Below, piece after piece: positions 7,840 to 16,098 of a stretch of DNA of 32,565 nucleotides; the stretch's first letter is position 1; the number at the start of each line of letters is the position of its first letter. The stretch covers positions 1 through 32,565 of the forward strand of contig CANQSL010000011.1 in assembly GCA_947626515.1 (NCBI GenBank), read 5' to 3'. Both the position numbers and the translations under genes were made by a program. The stretch is from an uncultured Bacilli bacterium. Its GTDB lineage: Bacteria > Bacillota_I > Bacilli_A > RF39 > UBA660. Below the pieces are notes generated by a model. That model saw only the letters and a list, made by a program, of their open reading frames with translations. It was not told where the DNA came from and ran no database searches.

Positions 7840-8442
7840 TTGGAATTTGAAAAATATAATAAAAAATATATAGATAAAAGATTTAAATGTTTTAATGATA
7901 AATTTGCAGATGAATTTATTGACAATTTGAATAAGAACGGAATAACGAATATCGATTCAAATGTTATACACTCAATTAATTATATGTCTGAATTTTTATG
8001 TAGCGAATGTTTGATTAATCCTATATTTGTTAATAATAATCCTAAAATGTTTACTTTGAAAGAATTATTATTAAAAGATTTTGACTCTAAAAAGACAATA
8101 AAAAAAGTTAAAAAAATGGCAAAATACTTTAATAGTCCTATACCAACAGAAATATTATTAAAAGCATTAGTGAATGTTAGAAAAATACAATATTATAAAT
8201 ATCCACAAAAATATTTATTTGATATAGATACTCTTTGCGAAATTGCAAATAAATCAAAATGGGATCCTTTAGACATATTTGAATTATTTTTTTCATATTT
8301 TAAAAGTTATTCAAATTATAATACTGCTTTAAAAAGTCAAATAAAAAATTATTTAGAAAATAATAATATAGAAAAAGAAATAGAATTGGTAAAACTTACT
8401 AAAACATTGAGAAATATTTATGATAAAAAGAATACAGAATAG
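7840..8442 (+). CDS. C-terminal part of the frameshifted transglutaminase-like protein
   Basis: 200 residues in the ORF track, starting at a TTG with no ribosome binding site. The frame is open further left, back to 7780, and that extra stretch (NENDIEFLLSYKYFALTK) reads as the natural continuation after the DTTWDS motif of the upstream ORF. I therefore treat this as the 3' part of one gene, not a separate gene. It is a soluble, helical, Lys/Asn-rich region with no motif I know. It ends in a hairpin shared with the convergent GroEL-like gene. Confidence 0.65.
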   Translation: MEFEKYNKKYIDKRFKCFNDKFADEFIDNLNKNGITNIDSNVIHSINYMSEFLCSECLINPIFVNNNPKMFTLKELLLKDFDSKKTIKKVKKMAKYFNSPIPTEILLKALVNVRKIQYYKYPQKYLFDIDTLCEIANKSKWDPLDIFELFFSYFKSYSNYNTALKSQIKNYLENNNIEKEIELVKLTKTLRNIYDKKNTE

Positions 8443-8452
8443 TATTCTTTTT
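8425..8452. terminator. Shared bidirectional terminator
   Basis: A perfect 11-bp stem, AAAAAGAATAC (8425-8435) with GTATTCTTTTT (8442-8452), surrounds a 6-nt loop. It overlaps the stop codons of both convergent genes (8440-8442 plus, 8453-8451 minus) and gives a U-run in each direction. Confidence 0.85.
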
Positions 8453-9995
8453 AATATATATCATTTTGTATAGTTATTTTTTTATCTTCACTTTGTTCAT
8501 TTATGATTAAGCTATTTGTAGTTAAAAGCATCCCAGCAATAGAACATGCGTTAGCTAAAGAGTTAATTAAAACATCGGCAGGATCTAATATTTTTGTTTC
8601 ATTATTATTTTCAAATAAATCTGTATTTATGTTATATATTTTAGAACAATTAGAATTTTCAATTTCTTTTAATATATTTAAATTTAACCCCGCATTATAT
8701 AATATTTGTTTAATAGGATATTTTAATGCTTCTTTAAATATTTCATCGCCATTATTATTTATCATCATATCAGTACTAATTTTATAAAATATTAACCCAC
8801 TTCCTGGAACTATTCCATTTTCTAAGGAAGAAATAGAACACAATGCATCATCATATCTCATTTTTAATTCTCTTCTCTCAATATCTGTAATTGCACCTAC
8901 ACTAATATAGGCTATTCCATTTTCTAACATTGCTATCCTTTTATCTAAAAATTCAAGTTCATATTTTTCACATACATCTTTTCTTTGGTCTTTTAAGGCT
9001 TTTAATCGATTAGATATAGATTTATTTTTACCAATGAAAGTAGAACTGTTGTTATCTATTTTAATTTCATTACATATACCCATATTAGATATTTTAATAT
9101 CACTTATATTATCTACTATTTTACTATTAGTTATGAATGATATATCATTTAAAGCGTCAATTTTATTTTTACCAAATTCTGGATTTTTTAATAATATAAT
9201 ATTTAATTTATTATTTATATATAACGATAAAATATTATTTACAAATTCATCACTATAATCTTCAGCTAATATTACTAAACTAGAATTTAGTTTAACTATT
9301 TCATTTATAATATTAGCTATGTCATCTATATTTAAAAGTTCTATATTTGTTGTTAATACATAAGCATTATTTAATGTTATTTCTTTTTCTAAAAGAAAAT
9401 AAGGAGATGCTAAATTCGTATCTATACTATAACCAACTTTATAAATAACTCTTGTTTCTTTTGTATTATTTTCTATTATTTTAATTGCATTTACATTTTT
9501 TACATGCTTATATGCTTCCATAATTTTATTTCCAATATATTTAGAATTAGAAGAAATACTTGCAATATCTTTTATATCTTTTAATTTGCATTTTCTACTA
9601 CATTTTTTTATTTCACTTATTATATTATTAACTGATAGATCCAATTCTTGTTTTAGTATGATTGGATTAACCCCATTATCTATCTTCTTTAATCCTAGCG
9701 TATATATAGCTTGAAGCAATACTAGTGTAGTTGTCGTCCCATCACCTACAATATCATTAGTTTTTATAGATGCTTCTTTTACCAAAGTTAATATAGTGTT
9801 TATACATTCGTCTTCACTTTCTATATTAGAAGCTATAGTCACTCCATCATTTGTTATAAAAGGACTAAATGAAAAATGATCAATGATTGCATTACTTCCC
9901 TTTGGACCTAAAGTAGCTTTTACGGTATTACACATAATATCCACTGCTTCTTTTATTTTATTTTTTAATTCATTTCCACTCACAATTATTTTCAT
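8451..9995 (-). CDS. groEL: Divergent GroEL-like chaperonin (Hsp60)
   Basis: 514 residues, slightly short for GroEL (about 540). The ATPase signatures are kept: TLGPKG (28-33), Asp39 (AIIDHFSF), TNDGVT, GDGTTT (84-89), and the hydrolytic Asp in RYDDALCS. The apical and intermediate regions align by eye (LKNPEFGKNKIDALNDI against the usual VKAPGFGDRRKEMLEDI). Two differences stand out: the normally strict GIVAGGG is GIVPGSG, and the C-terminus lacks the Gly-Gly-Met tail. No groES is next to it. Its ATG overlaps the stop of the TIGR03915-type gene by 4 bp, so it is the third gene of the radical SAM operon. It may be a specialised paralogue or the organism's only, fast-evolving GroEL. The window cannot tell which. 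Confidence 0.9.
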   Translation of the reverse strand: MKIIVSGNELKNKIKEAVDIMCNTVKATLGPKGSNAIIDHFSFSPFITNDGVTIASNIESEDECINTILTLVKEASIKTNDIVGDGTTTTLVLLQAIYTLGLKKIDNGVNPIILKQELDLSVNNIISEIKKCSRKCKLKDIKDIASISSNSKYIGNKIMEAYKHVKNVNAIKIIENNTKETRVIYKVGYSIDTNLASPYFLLEKEITLNNAYVLTTNIELLNIDDIANIINEIVKLNSSLVILAEDYSDEFVNNILSLYINNKLNIILLKNPEFGKNKIDALNDISFITNSKIVDNISDIKISNMGICNEIKIDNNSSTFIGKNKSISNRLKALKDQRKDVCEKYELEFLDKRIAMLENGIAYISVGAITDIERRELKMRYDDALCSISSLENGIVPGSGLIFYKISTDMMINNNGDEIFKEALKYPIKQILYNAGLNLNILKEIENSNCSKIYNINTDLFENNNETKILDPADVLINSLANACSIAGMLLTTNSLIINEQSEDKKITIQNDIY

Positions 9996-10744
9996 ACTTT
10001 ATCACTCATTTCTATAATATATTTCCAATATCTTTTAGGCATAAAACTCATCCTACATCTATCATTTTTTCTAGCTTGTATCCCAATAGTATTGTAAAAC
10101 AATTTCCACATAGATTCTATATTAGTCTCTTCATCACTTAATTCATTCGTAATTAATTTAAATTCTCTTCCACTGACTAAATAAAACATTTTTTTATCAT
10201 AAATACTTAATATATTTCTACCAACATCTTTAATTATCCAATATTCATTTTTTAATCTTTTAGAAAAATGCCTAGATAATTTAAATAAGATATCATTTAC
10301 AGGTTCTATTTCGGCGTATAGTATTTTATTTTTCATTTCTTTAAATCGAACAAATCCTTTGTATTTATGATTTTCACTTGTAACATATTTAGATATTTTA
10401 ATTGATTCACTTACACATTTTAAATTTCTCATATAAATAACTTTATCTTTATATTTTAAAGCACTTTTAAAAAAATAATAAATAATTAATTCTTTTTTTT
10501 CATTATTAGAAATATATACGTTATACATAATATTAAATATATTATTTCCAAATTTTTTTACCAAACTATCTATAATGTTTTTATCTTCTATATTAAGTAA
10601 TATTGTCTGATCAAATAAATTAGCTTGATATTTAGTATCTTTTATATCATATGGAATTATTTTTTTGCTTAATAATATTATTATCAAATTTAGTAAACTT
10701 ATAAAACTATCGTTATATAAATATATATAGTTTTCTTTTCTCAT
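9992..10744 (-). CDS. TIGR03915-type DNA metabolism protein, partner of the radical SAM protein
   Basis: 250 residues. It matches the family annotated as probable DNA metabolism protein (TIGR03915, DUF4130), which is usually paired with the radical SAM protein upstream and found fused to uracil-DNA glycosylase-like domains in other bacteria. Visible family features are the N-terminal YLYNDSFISLLN, the QANLFDQ segment, the central KGFVRFKEM…YAEIEP, WIIKDVGR, and the C-terminal FMPKRYWKYIIEM. It is soluble. The start codon overlaps the last base of the radical SAM stop (TAATG) and the stop overlaps the GroEL-like start (ATGA), which suggests coupled translation of all three. A DNA-repair role is inferred from the family and from the LexA box upstream; the chemistry is unknown. 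Confidence 0.88.
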   Translation of the reverse strand: MRKENYIYLYNDSFISLLNLIIILLSKKIIPYDIKDTKYQANLFDQTILLNIEDKNIIDSLVKKFGNNIFNIMYNVYISNNEKKELIIYYFFKSALKYKDKVIYMRNLKCVSESIKISKYVTSENHKYKGFVRFKEMKNKILYAEIEPVNDILFKLSRHFSKRLKNEYWIIKDVGRNILSIYDKKMFYLVSGREFKLITNELSDEETNIESMWKLFYNTIGIQARKNDRCRMSFMPKRYWKYIIEMSDKV

Positions 10745-11952
10745 TAAAATAATGTCAATTGTTCCTTATTGTTTAATTTTATTTCTTCATCTAATAATAC
10801 TAAATTTTTTTCAATAAAATTTGACTTAAAATAACTAATATCCATAAAATATTCTCCATTACATAATATAAAATATTTAGCTCTTTTTAAAACTACTCCC
10901 ATTTTTTTTAAATCATTAAAAGTAATTTTAAAATATCTTCTCGAATTAATTATTCTTTTTGCTGATTTAACTCCAATACCTGGTACTTTAAGTAAATCAT
11001 AATACGAAACTTTATTTACTTCTTTAGGGAACTCGTCTATATGATTTAACGCATAATTTGCTTTTGGATCTATTAATAGATTAAAATTTGGATTTTTTTC
11101 ATCTAATAAATCTTCTACTTTGAAATTATAAAATCTTAAAAGAAAATCTGCTTGATATAATCTATTTTCTCTAATTAGTGGAGGAATTTTTATACTCGGC
11201 AAGAGTTTATCTTTATTTACTGGTATATAAGCAGAATAAAATACTCTCTTTAAATTAAATTTATCGTACATATATTTACTTTTTTTAATAATATCAAAAT
11301 CAGTTTCATTTGTTGCACCTATTATCATTTGAGTACTTTGTCCTGCAGGAACAAACTTTCTCGATTTGTTTTCCTTTACATAGCCCATTATCTTGTTTAC
11401 TTTATTAATGTTTTTATTTGGAGCTAAAAGTCTTAACCCTTTTTCAGTTGGAAGTTCAATATTTGCACTCATTCGGTCAACTAATAATCCTAATTTTTTT
11501 ATTAATACCTCACTAGCACCAGGTATTGCTTTTGCATGTATATACCCTCCAAATTTATATTTCTTTCTTAAAAGTGAAATAGTTTCTATCATTAAATTCA
11601 TTGTATAATCTGGACTTTTTATAATTCCTGAACTTAAAAATAATCCCTCTATATAGTTTCTTCTATAAAAATTCATTGTTATAGTACATATTTCTTCTGG
11701 TGTGAATATCGCCCTTTTTACATTATTCGTTTTCCTATTTATACAATATTTGCAATCAAATATGCAACAATTTGTTAAAAGAATTTTTAAAAGAGATATA
11801 CATCTTCCATCACTAGAAAAAGAATGACAAATACCACTTATACTAGTATTTCCTATACCGTTAAAACTATTTCTATTTGATCCACTAGAAGAACATGAAG
11901 CATCGTATTTTGCACTATCAGATAAAATAGTTAATTTTTCTTTTAGTTCCAT
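10744..11952 (-). CDS. Putative DNA modification/repair radical SAM protein with HhH (TIGR03916 type)
   Basis: 402 residues. The N-terminus has the family hallmark AKYDASCSSSGSNR and GICHSFSSDGRCISLLK. A canonical radical SAM site follows, C63-X3-C67-X2-C70 (CIFDCKYC). The C-terminal part carries a helix-hairpin-helix (KVPGIGVKSAKRI), which binds DNA non-specifically. This is the family described as putative DNA modification/repair radical SAM protein. It is the first gene of a three-gene operon with the TIGR03915-type protein and the GroEL-like chaperonin. The start is set by GGTGAT before the ATG and a TTTACA-17-TATAAT promoter only about 16 bp upstream. A LexA-like box overlaps the -35 element, so SOS control is likely. 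Confidence 0.92.
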   Translation of the reverse strand: MELKEKLTILSDSAKYDASCSSSGSNRNSFNGIGNTSISGICHSFSSDGRCISLLKILLTNCCIFDCKYCINRKTNNVKRAIFTPEEICTITMNFYRRNYIEGLFLSSGIIKSPDYTMNLMIETISLLRKKYKFGGYIHAKAIPGASEVLIKKLGLLVDRMSANIELPTEKGLRLLAPNKNINKVNKIMGYVKENKSRKFVPAGQSTQMIIGATNETDFDIIKKSKYMYDKFNLKRVFYSAYIPVNKDKLLPSIKIPPLIRENRLYQADFLLRFYNFKVEDLLDEKNPNFNLLIDPKANYALNHIDEFPKEVNKVSYYDLLKVPGIGVKSAKRIINSRRYFKITFNDLKKMGVVLKRAKYFILCNGEYFMDISYFKSNFIEKNLVLLDEEIKLNNKEQLTLF

Positions 11953-11967
11953 AAAATCACCAAATAC

Positions 11968-11996
11968 ATTATATAATAAAAAAATATGTATGTAAA
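11968..11996 (-). promoter_or_regulatory. Promoter of the radical SAM/TIGR03915/GroEL operon
   Basis: Read on the minus strand: TTTACA (11996-11991), a 17-bp spacer and a perfect TATAAT (11973-11968). The ATG is at 11952, so the leader would be only about 10 nt. The -35 element is overlapped by a LexA-like box. Confidence 0.75.
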
Positions 11997-12006
11997 CATT
12001 TGTTCG
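11993..12006 (-). promoter_or_regulatory. LexA (SOS) box
   Basis: The minus strand reads CGAACAAATGTTTA. The Bacillus-type LexA/DinR consensus is CGAACRNRYGTTYC, and 13 of 14 positions agree; only the last base differs. It overlaps the -35 element of the operon promoter, where a repressor would block RNA polymerase. I saw no comparable box elsewhere in the window. Confidence 0.7.
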
Positions 12007-12038
12007 TATATTTTACTTGGTAATTTTTGCTAAAAAAT

Positions 12039-12063
12039 AAAAATTGAACATTGTTCAATTTTT
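12039..12063 (-). terminator. Terminator of the DUF975-CmpB gene
   Basis: AAAAATTGAAC (12039-12049) pairs with GTTCAATTTTT (12053-12063) around a 3-nt loop, with A/T-runs on both sides. It lies just past the stop codon of the minus-strand gene at 12070. Confidence 0.8.
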
Positions 12064-12069
12064 TTAAGA

Positions 12070-13593
12070 TTATTTAAATAATAATTTAAATAAAGTTGTA
12101 CCTGCAATTGTATTAGGCTTTAATGTAGAAAATATTAAATCTATTATATAAAATATAACTAATACAGTTGCAATTATTTTTTTAGATTTTAAACTTATTT
12201 TAGCATAAATATTATTTAAAAGTGGAGCTAGTATATATACAAATATTACCCCAGCTATTCCAAATATTAGTAATCCTTCTAAGCATATTCTACCCTTTAC
12301 GTTTAAAAAATAATCAGTATAATCCCACCACTTCATATGATGAAATGTTTCTAAATACCAACCAGTAAAATATTCTATTATTCCACAAAGACCTATAGAT
12401 GTAATAAATAAAATAAATGGATTATTTCTTAATTTTTTTAATAAAACTATAATCGCGACTGCTCCATAACCATAAATAGGAAGCCAAGGACCATACATTG
12501 ATCCTTTTTTTACAAAATAGCCACCTATTATATAATTTAAACTAATTTCCCAAATCCAACCAATTAATGCACATGTAAAAAAGAACAATATTAAAGTATT
12601 AATACTATACTTTGTATTATAATCTAGCCTCATCCATCTATTCTTTTTAGGCTCTTTAATAAAGTATTTATCACTTGGATAAAAATCATTTACAGAAGGA
12701 CCATCTAATAAAGTGTCTTTGAAATAATTTTTATATTTTTCATCATTTTTTAATAGTTTATTTCTAATATCAAAATAGAATTCTGCATATAAAGAATCTT
12801 TATAAATATTAAAGTAAAAAATGTTACTTAAATTAAATGTCAAAACCCCTAATATTTCCCATGGAAAAATATATATTTGTAACAACAATAATCTTAATTT
12901 ATTTTTATACATCATCTCTTTAGACAATTTAAAAGCATTTTTACAATTAATAGTTGGATTTTCTGCTAATATGTATGGAATCATAAAATATTCATAATAC
13001 TTATATATTCCTCCAAATACTGTTAAAAACCATAAAAAATTATGTATAAATTTTTTTAACATAATATAGGCTACATTTGATATTCTTCTTACTCGATAAA
13101 CAAAGAATAATTTATCCATATATATTTTTTTATATTTATGGTGTTCTAAATAATATCTGTTTTTTCCTACTATTATGAGGTTTTGTACAAAAACAAATAA
13201 AAGTAATACGAACAATAATCCTATAAGTTCTAATATAACATTTGGTAAAGCTAAATGACTAATAAAAATTAAAAATGTATTAATTATTCCTAAAACAATA
13301 TAGCCACTTCCTATTATCTGGTTAAAAAATATTGATAAAACCCCTTTAGTTGGATGATAAGATTTAGCTTTCTCGCCAATACTATTAAATGTTTTTTCTA
13401 TCTTATCATAATTAAATAAATTGCTATCTAATATTAAAACGTGATTTATATCTTTTATAGGTCTTTCTATAAATGTTCTATAATTATATCCACCATTGAC
13501 AACAATTAATACTATAAATGATACTATTAAACTACTCCAATAATAATTTTTAATAGTTTTTTTTGCTTTCTTCCTTATTTTTTTACTATCCAT
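12070..13593 (-). CDS. DUF975-like / CmpB-type (putative ABC transporter permease) membrane fusion
   Basis: 507 residues, with several membrane segments in both halves. The N-terminal ~270 residues resemble DUF975-type integral membrane proteins: a basic start, TM segments, then YILAENPTINCKNAFKLSKEMM, the usual membrane-proximal helix. The C-terminal ~180 residues match the putative ABC-transporter type IV (CmpB, DUF1113) family, with ALIGWIWEISLNYII, GSMYGPWLPIYGYG, EYFTGWYLETFHHMKWWDY and GRICLEG. No ABC ATPase gene lies beside it, so a transport role is unproven. It stands alone with its own terminator. The fused arrangement is clear from one uninterrupted frame. Exact TM count and function are uncertain. 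Confidence 0.82.
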   Translation of the reverse strand: MDSKKIRKKAKKTIKNYYWSSLIVSFIVLIVVNGGYNYRTFIERPIKDINHVLILDSNLFNYDKIEKTFNSIGEKAKSYHPTKGVLSIFFNQIIGSGYIVLGIINTFLIFISHLALPNVILELIGLLFVLLLFVFVQNLIIVGKNRYYLEHHKYKKIYMDKLFFVYRVRRISNVAYIMLKKFIHNFLWFLTVFGGIYKYYEYFMIPYILAENPTINCKNAFKLSKEMMYKNKLRLLLLQIYIFPWEILGVLTFNLSNIFYFNIYKDSLYAEFYFDIRNKLLKNDEKYKNYFKDTLLDGPSVNDFYPSDKYFIKEPKKNRWMRLDYNTKYSINTLILFFFTCALIGWIWEISLNYIIGGYFVKKGSMYGPWLPIYGYGAVAIIVLLKKLRNNPFILFITSIGLCGIIEYFTGWYLETFHHMKWWDYTDYFLNVKGRICLEGLLIFGIAGVIFVYILAPLLNNIYAKISLKSKKIIATVLVIFYIIDLIFSTLKPNTIAGTTLFKLLFK

Positions 13594-13738
13594 TTTAACC
13601 TATACTTCCTTATAATAATATTACTATATTTATTTAATAAATTCAATAAATTAAAAACATGTGTTATTTATATCAAGACAAAAGCCAATAATATTAAAAA
13701 AAACAATCATAATATATATTGGAAAAGGATGAAAATAT

Positions 13739-14107
13739 ATGTTTGATGCTTTTTCTATAGATTTAATGTTAGGTGGCTTTGACTCACTTTTTAAAACTTT
13801 ACTATCTTTTATAATTATTGATTACATAACATTAATATTAAGGTCTTTTTATAGCAAAAATATAAATACTAAGTTAAGTATTAAAAGTATTATTAAAAAA
13901 TTTGGTTATATAATAATAATATTTTTAGCAGTACAATTAGATAAAATATTTGAAAGTAGTATAAATATTAGAAATATAATAATATTTGTATTTATATCTA
14001 ATGAAGGCTTAGCTATTATAGAAAATTGGTCAAAAATGGGAATAAAAATACCCAAAATATTAAAAAATAAATTAGATGAAATAAATAAATCTAATGATGA
14101 AAAATAA
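13739..14107 (+). CDS. Holin-like small membrane protein (phage holin 4 family)
   Basis: 122 residues with two or three hydrophobic segments (about 20-38, 57-70, 78-92). The C-terminus carries the family hallmark ISNEGLAIIENWSKMGIKIPKIL, as in the toxin-secretion/phage-lysis holins of Firmicutes (Cph1/TcdE-like). Such proteins form membrane lesions that let endolysins or large proteins out. An AAAGGATG site precedes the ATG. No endolysin or other phage gene lies next to it, so it may be a domesticated holin serving wall turnover or protein release. That role is inference. Confidence 0.82.
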   Translation: MFDAFSIDLMLGGFDSLFKTLLSFIIIDYITLILRSFYSKNINTKLSIKSIIKKFGYIIIIFLAVQLDKIFESSINIRNIIIFVFISNEGLAIIENWSKMGIKIPKILKNKLDEINKSNDEK

Positions 14108-14191
14108 TCATTATCTAAAAATTAAATATACATAAAATATATGGATCCTCCTCTTTAATATCCATTTAGTATCTAACATTAAATTTTATTA

Positions 14192-14213
14192 AAAGACTAC
14201 ACAAGTAGTCTTT
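14192..14213 (+). terminator. Terminator after the holin-like gene
   Basis: A perfect 9-bp stem, AAAGACTAC (14192-14200) with GTAGTCTTT (14205-14213), surrounds an ACAA loop. The downstream T-run is short on the plus strand (TTTATATTATT). Confidence 0.65.
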
Positions 14214-14264
14214 ATATTATTGATAAATATTAAAAATAAATTTATAATTATAATAGGTGATTAA

Positions 14265-14591
14265 ATGAAAAAATATTTGTATGATTATATAAAGTCGATC
14301 GATGAAGTTATAAGTAAAAATGAAAATAAAGAAGATATTGTAAAAGAACACTTAATAAAAATAGAGTTTTTTCAACATGAACGTTTAATACATTTATTAG
14401 TAACATTATTTTATTGTGTATTTATGCTTATATTTTTGATAGGTGGCATGTTCTTTTGGCCGTTTTATATAGCTGGAATAATGCTTTTAATATTTGTGTT
14501 ATTCTATATTGTACATTATTTTAGATTGGAAAACGGTGTACAATATCTTTATAAACAATACGATATATTAAAAAAGAATTCAAAAAAATGA
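14265..14591 (+). CDS. Small two-TM membrane protein of unknown function
   Basis: 108 residues. A charged N-terminal ~40 residues is followed by two close hydrophobic segments (about 44-60 and 64-85), then a short basic C-terminal tail. Both ends probably face the cytoplasm. I see no recognisable family motif. AGGTGAT lies just before the ATG. It converges on the gene at 14598 and shares its terminator. Confidence 0.7.
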   Translation: MKKYLYDYIKSIDEVISKNENKEDIVKEHLIKIEFFQHERLIHLLVTLFYCVFMLIFLIGGMFFWPFYIAGIMLLIFVLFYIVHYFRLENGVQYLYKQYDILKKNSKK

Positions 14592-14599
14592 ATTCTTTT
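14572..14599. terminator. Shared bidirectional terminator
   Basis: AAAAGAATTCA (14572-14582) pairs perfectly with TGAATTCTTTT (14589-14599) around an A6 loop. It overlaps the stop codons of both convergent genes at 14591 and 14598. Confidence 0.8.
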
Positions 14600-15149
14600 A
14601 TTTTGCAGTTTGACTAATCGCATTATCTTCTTTAAGTAATACTTGCTCTTTTATATTTTTTATTATTTCAGTATTCTTTTTAATTATAGTAGATATCTCA
14701 TCTTCAATAGATTTATTTATTAGATTAACTAATTGAAATATTTCATTTTTGCTAATAGGCATAATATCATCATATGGTTTTAAATGTAATAAATTTGCAA
14801 CAAGAGTACATTTATCCTTCCAATCTAAATTTGAAAGAAAGTCATCTAACAGTCCTTTTCGATAAGATGATTTCAAAGACAAAATATTATTTTTAGAAAT
14901 AATTTGGTTAGCTTTTGATATTTTTATTGATAATTCATTATTATCTGAAAGAGAATATATATAAATAATATTTCTCTTGCTTTCTCCTAGACATTTTAAA
15001 TAATCAACTATTTCATCTAACGATAATTCTTTAGATTCATATACTGACTTTAAACTTTTATATACCATATCTTCAGGAATATCTTTTCTTTCTTCTTGCG
15101 ATAATTTTTTTATAGCTTCTAATAATAATTCGTCATATGTCTTTTCCAT
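14598..15149 (-). CDS. Soluble helical protein of unknown function
   Basis: About 183 residues from the preferred start (MEKTYDELLLEAIKKL…). It is mostly helical with no membrane segment and no motif I recognise. The ORF track starts 26 codons earlier at 15227. I prefer 15149 because GGTGAT lies 3 bp upstream of that ATG. The extra N-terminal stretch lies in AT-rich sequence with promoter-like elements. The end of the gene lies inside a bidirectional terminator. Confidence 0.65.
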   Translation of the reverse strand: MEKTYDELLLEAIKKLSQEERKDIPEDMVYKSLKSVYESKELSLDEIVDYLKCLGESKRNIIYIYSLSDNNELSIKISKANQIISKNNILSLKSSYRKGLLDDFLSNLDWKDKCTLVANLLHLKPYDDIMPISKNEIFQLVNLINKSIEDEISTIIKKNTEIIKNIKEQVLLKEDNAISQTAK

Positions 15150-15325
15150 ACAATCACCTATTATTAGGTTATTAAATTTATTATTTTTTTTCAACAAAAA
15201 AGTATGCTGTTTACAAAAATTATACATTGTATTTCTACTTCTTTAACTTTTAATTATTTTAATAAATATATTGTAATAAGTTTAAATAATGTTATAATAA
15301 ATCATGTTTTGAAAGGAATGTTTAT

Positions 15326-15850
15326 ATGATTAAAACTGAAATAATAAATCAAAGGATACTAGATAATAGAAAAGTAATTTTACAAACTATTAAAGAAACT
15401 GATGTTAATGGTTATGAGTATACCCATAATAAGATAATTTTACCTTATTTAACTGATGATGAGTTACTTGCCAGATACAAAAGAATTAAACCAATTGTAT
15501 CTATTGATAAACTTTATTATTATTTAAAAAAATATGATATTAATATGATGAGAAATCAAGCATATACATGGAATATTAATGAGGACATTAGAGGAAAAGT
15601 CGATATGACGGATGCAAAAACTTTAGATGAATTTTCGTGTTATCATACATATGATTATGCTGGATTTTTTAAACCAACAATAGCTGAAGTTCTTCAACAA
15701 TTTCCAGATGAACTTTTAAATGAAGCAAATGCTTTTTATATGACAAGTGCACCAGAAACAGTATTTGATTTAAATATGCAATCAGAAATAGTTAATGCTG
15801 GATGTCATCAATCTACAATAAAAGCACTAAAATTAAAAAATAATAAATAA
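15326..15850 (+). CDS. Protein of unknown function
   Basis: 174 residues, soluble, with no signal peptide. It has a Tyr/Asp/Asn-rich middle (YTWNINEDIRG, CYHTYDYAGFFKP) and no family motif I know. GAAAGGAA precedes the ATG at a good distance. It is a single gene with a weak hairpin at 15865-15889 after it. Composition is like that of its neighbours. Confidence 0.65.
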   Translation: MIKTEIINQRILDNRKVILQTIKETDVNGYEYTHNKIILPYLTDDELLARYKRIKPIVSIDKLYYYLKKYDINMMRNQAYTWNINEDIRGKVDMTDAKTLDEFSCYHTYDYAGFFKPTIAEVLQQFPDELLNEANAFYMTSAPETVFDLNMQSEIVNAGCHQSTIKALKLKNNK

Positions 15851-15864
15851 TTATTTTAAAGAAT

Positions 15865-15889
15865 TACAATTATTATATTGTAGTTTTTT
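15865..15889 (+). terminator. Weak terminator after the 15326 gene
   Basis: TACAAT (15865-15870) pairs with ATTGTA (15877-15882), followed by G and six T. The stem is short and AU-rich. Confidence 0.45.
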
Positions 15890-15897
15890 AATACTTT

Positions 15898-15924
15898 TAA
15901 AAAAAAGCTAACATTTCTGTTAGC
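15898..15924 (-). terminator. Terminator of the pentapeptide-repeat gene
   Basis: On the minus strand a 7-bp stem GCTAACA/TGTTAGC with a GAAA loop is followed by at least eight T. It lies about 175 bp past the stop of the gene at 16099. The 16-kb interval between holds only AT-rich sequence in which I see no gene. Confidence 0.65.
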
Positions 15925-16098
15925 ATTTATTACTTTCGAAATAAATCAGTTCAAGTTTTTTATCATATTAGAGATTGAAATGAATAGAAAATTATTTCAA
16001 ACTTTTCTTTTTTTGTTTAATACATAATTTTTATTAATTTCAATTTAATAAGATAATTTAACTTTATATTAATGCACACTTTACAATTTTTTAAAAAC

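Noticed and set aside
7652-7925. Two overlapping minus-strand ORFs (61 and 60 residues)
   Set aside because: They lie antisense to the transglutaminase-like gene and its continuation, with no binding site or motif.
12043-12057. TTGAACATTGTTCAA as a second LexA box
   Set aside because: The half-sites are spaced by 3 bp, not the 4 bp of GAAC-N4-GTTC, and the palindrome is the stem of a terminator.
14137-14175. Short minus-strand ORF behind AGGAGG-like sequence near 14150
   Set aside because: Only about 16 codons; the GGAGGATCC lies inside the frame rather than before its start, and a weak ATGGAT/ATCCAT stem explains the pattern as well.
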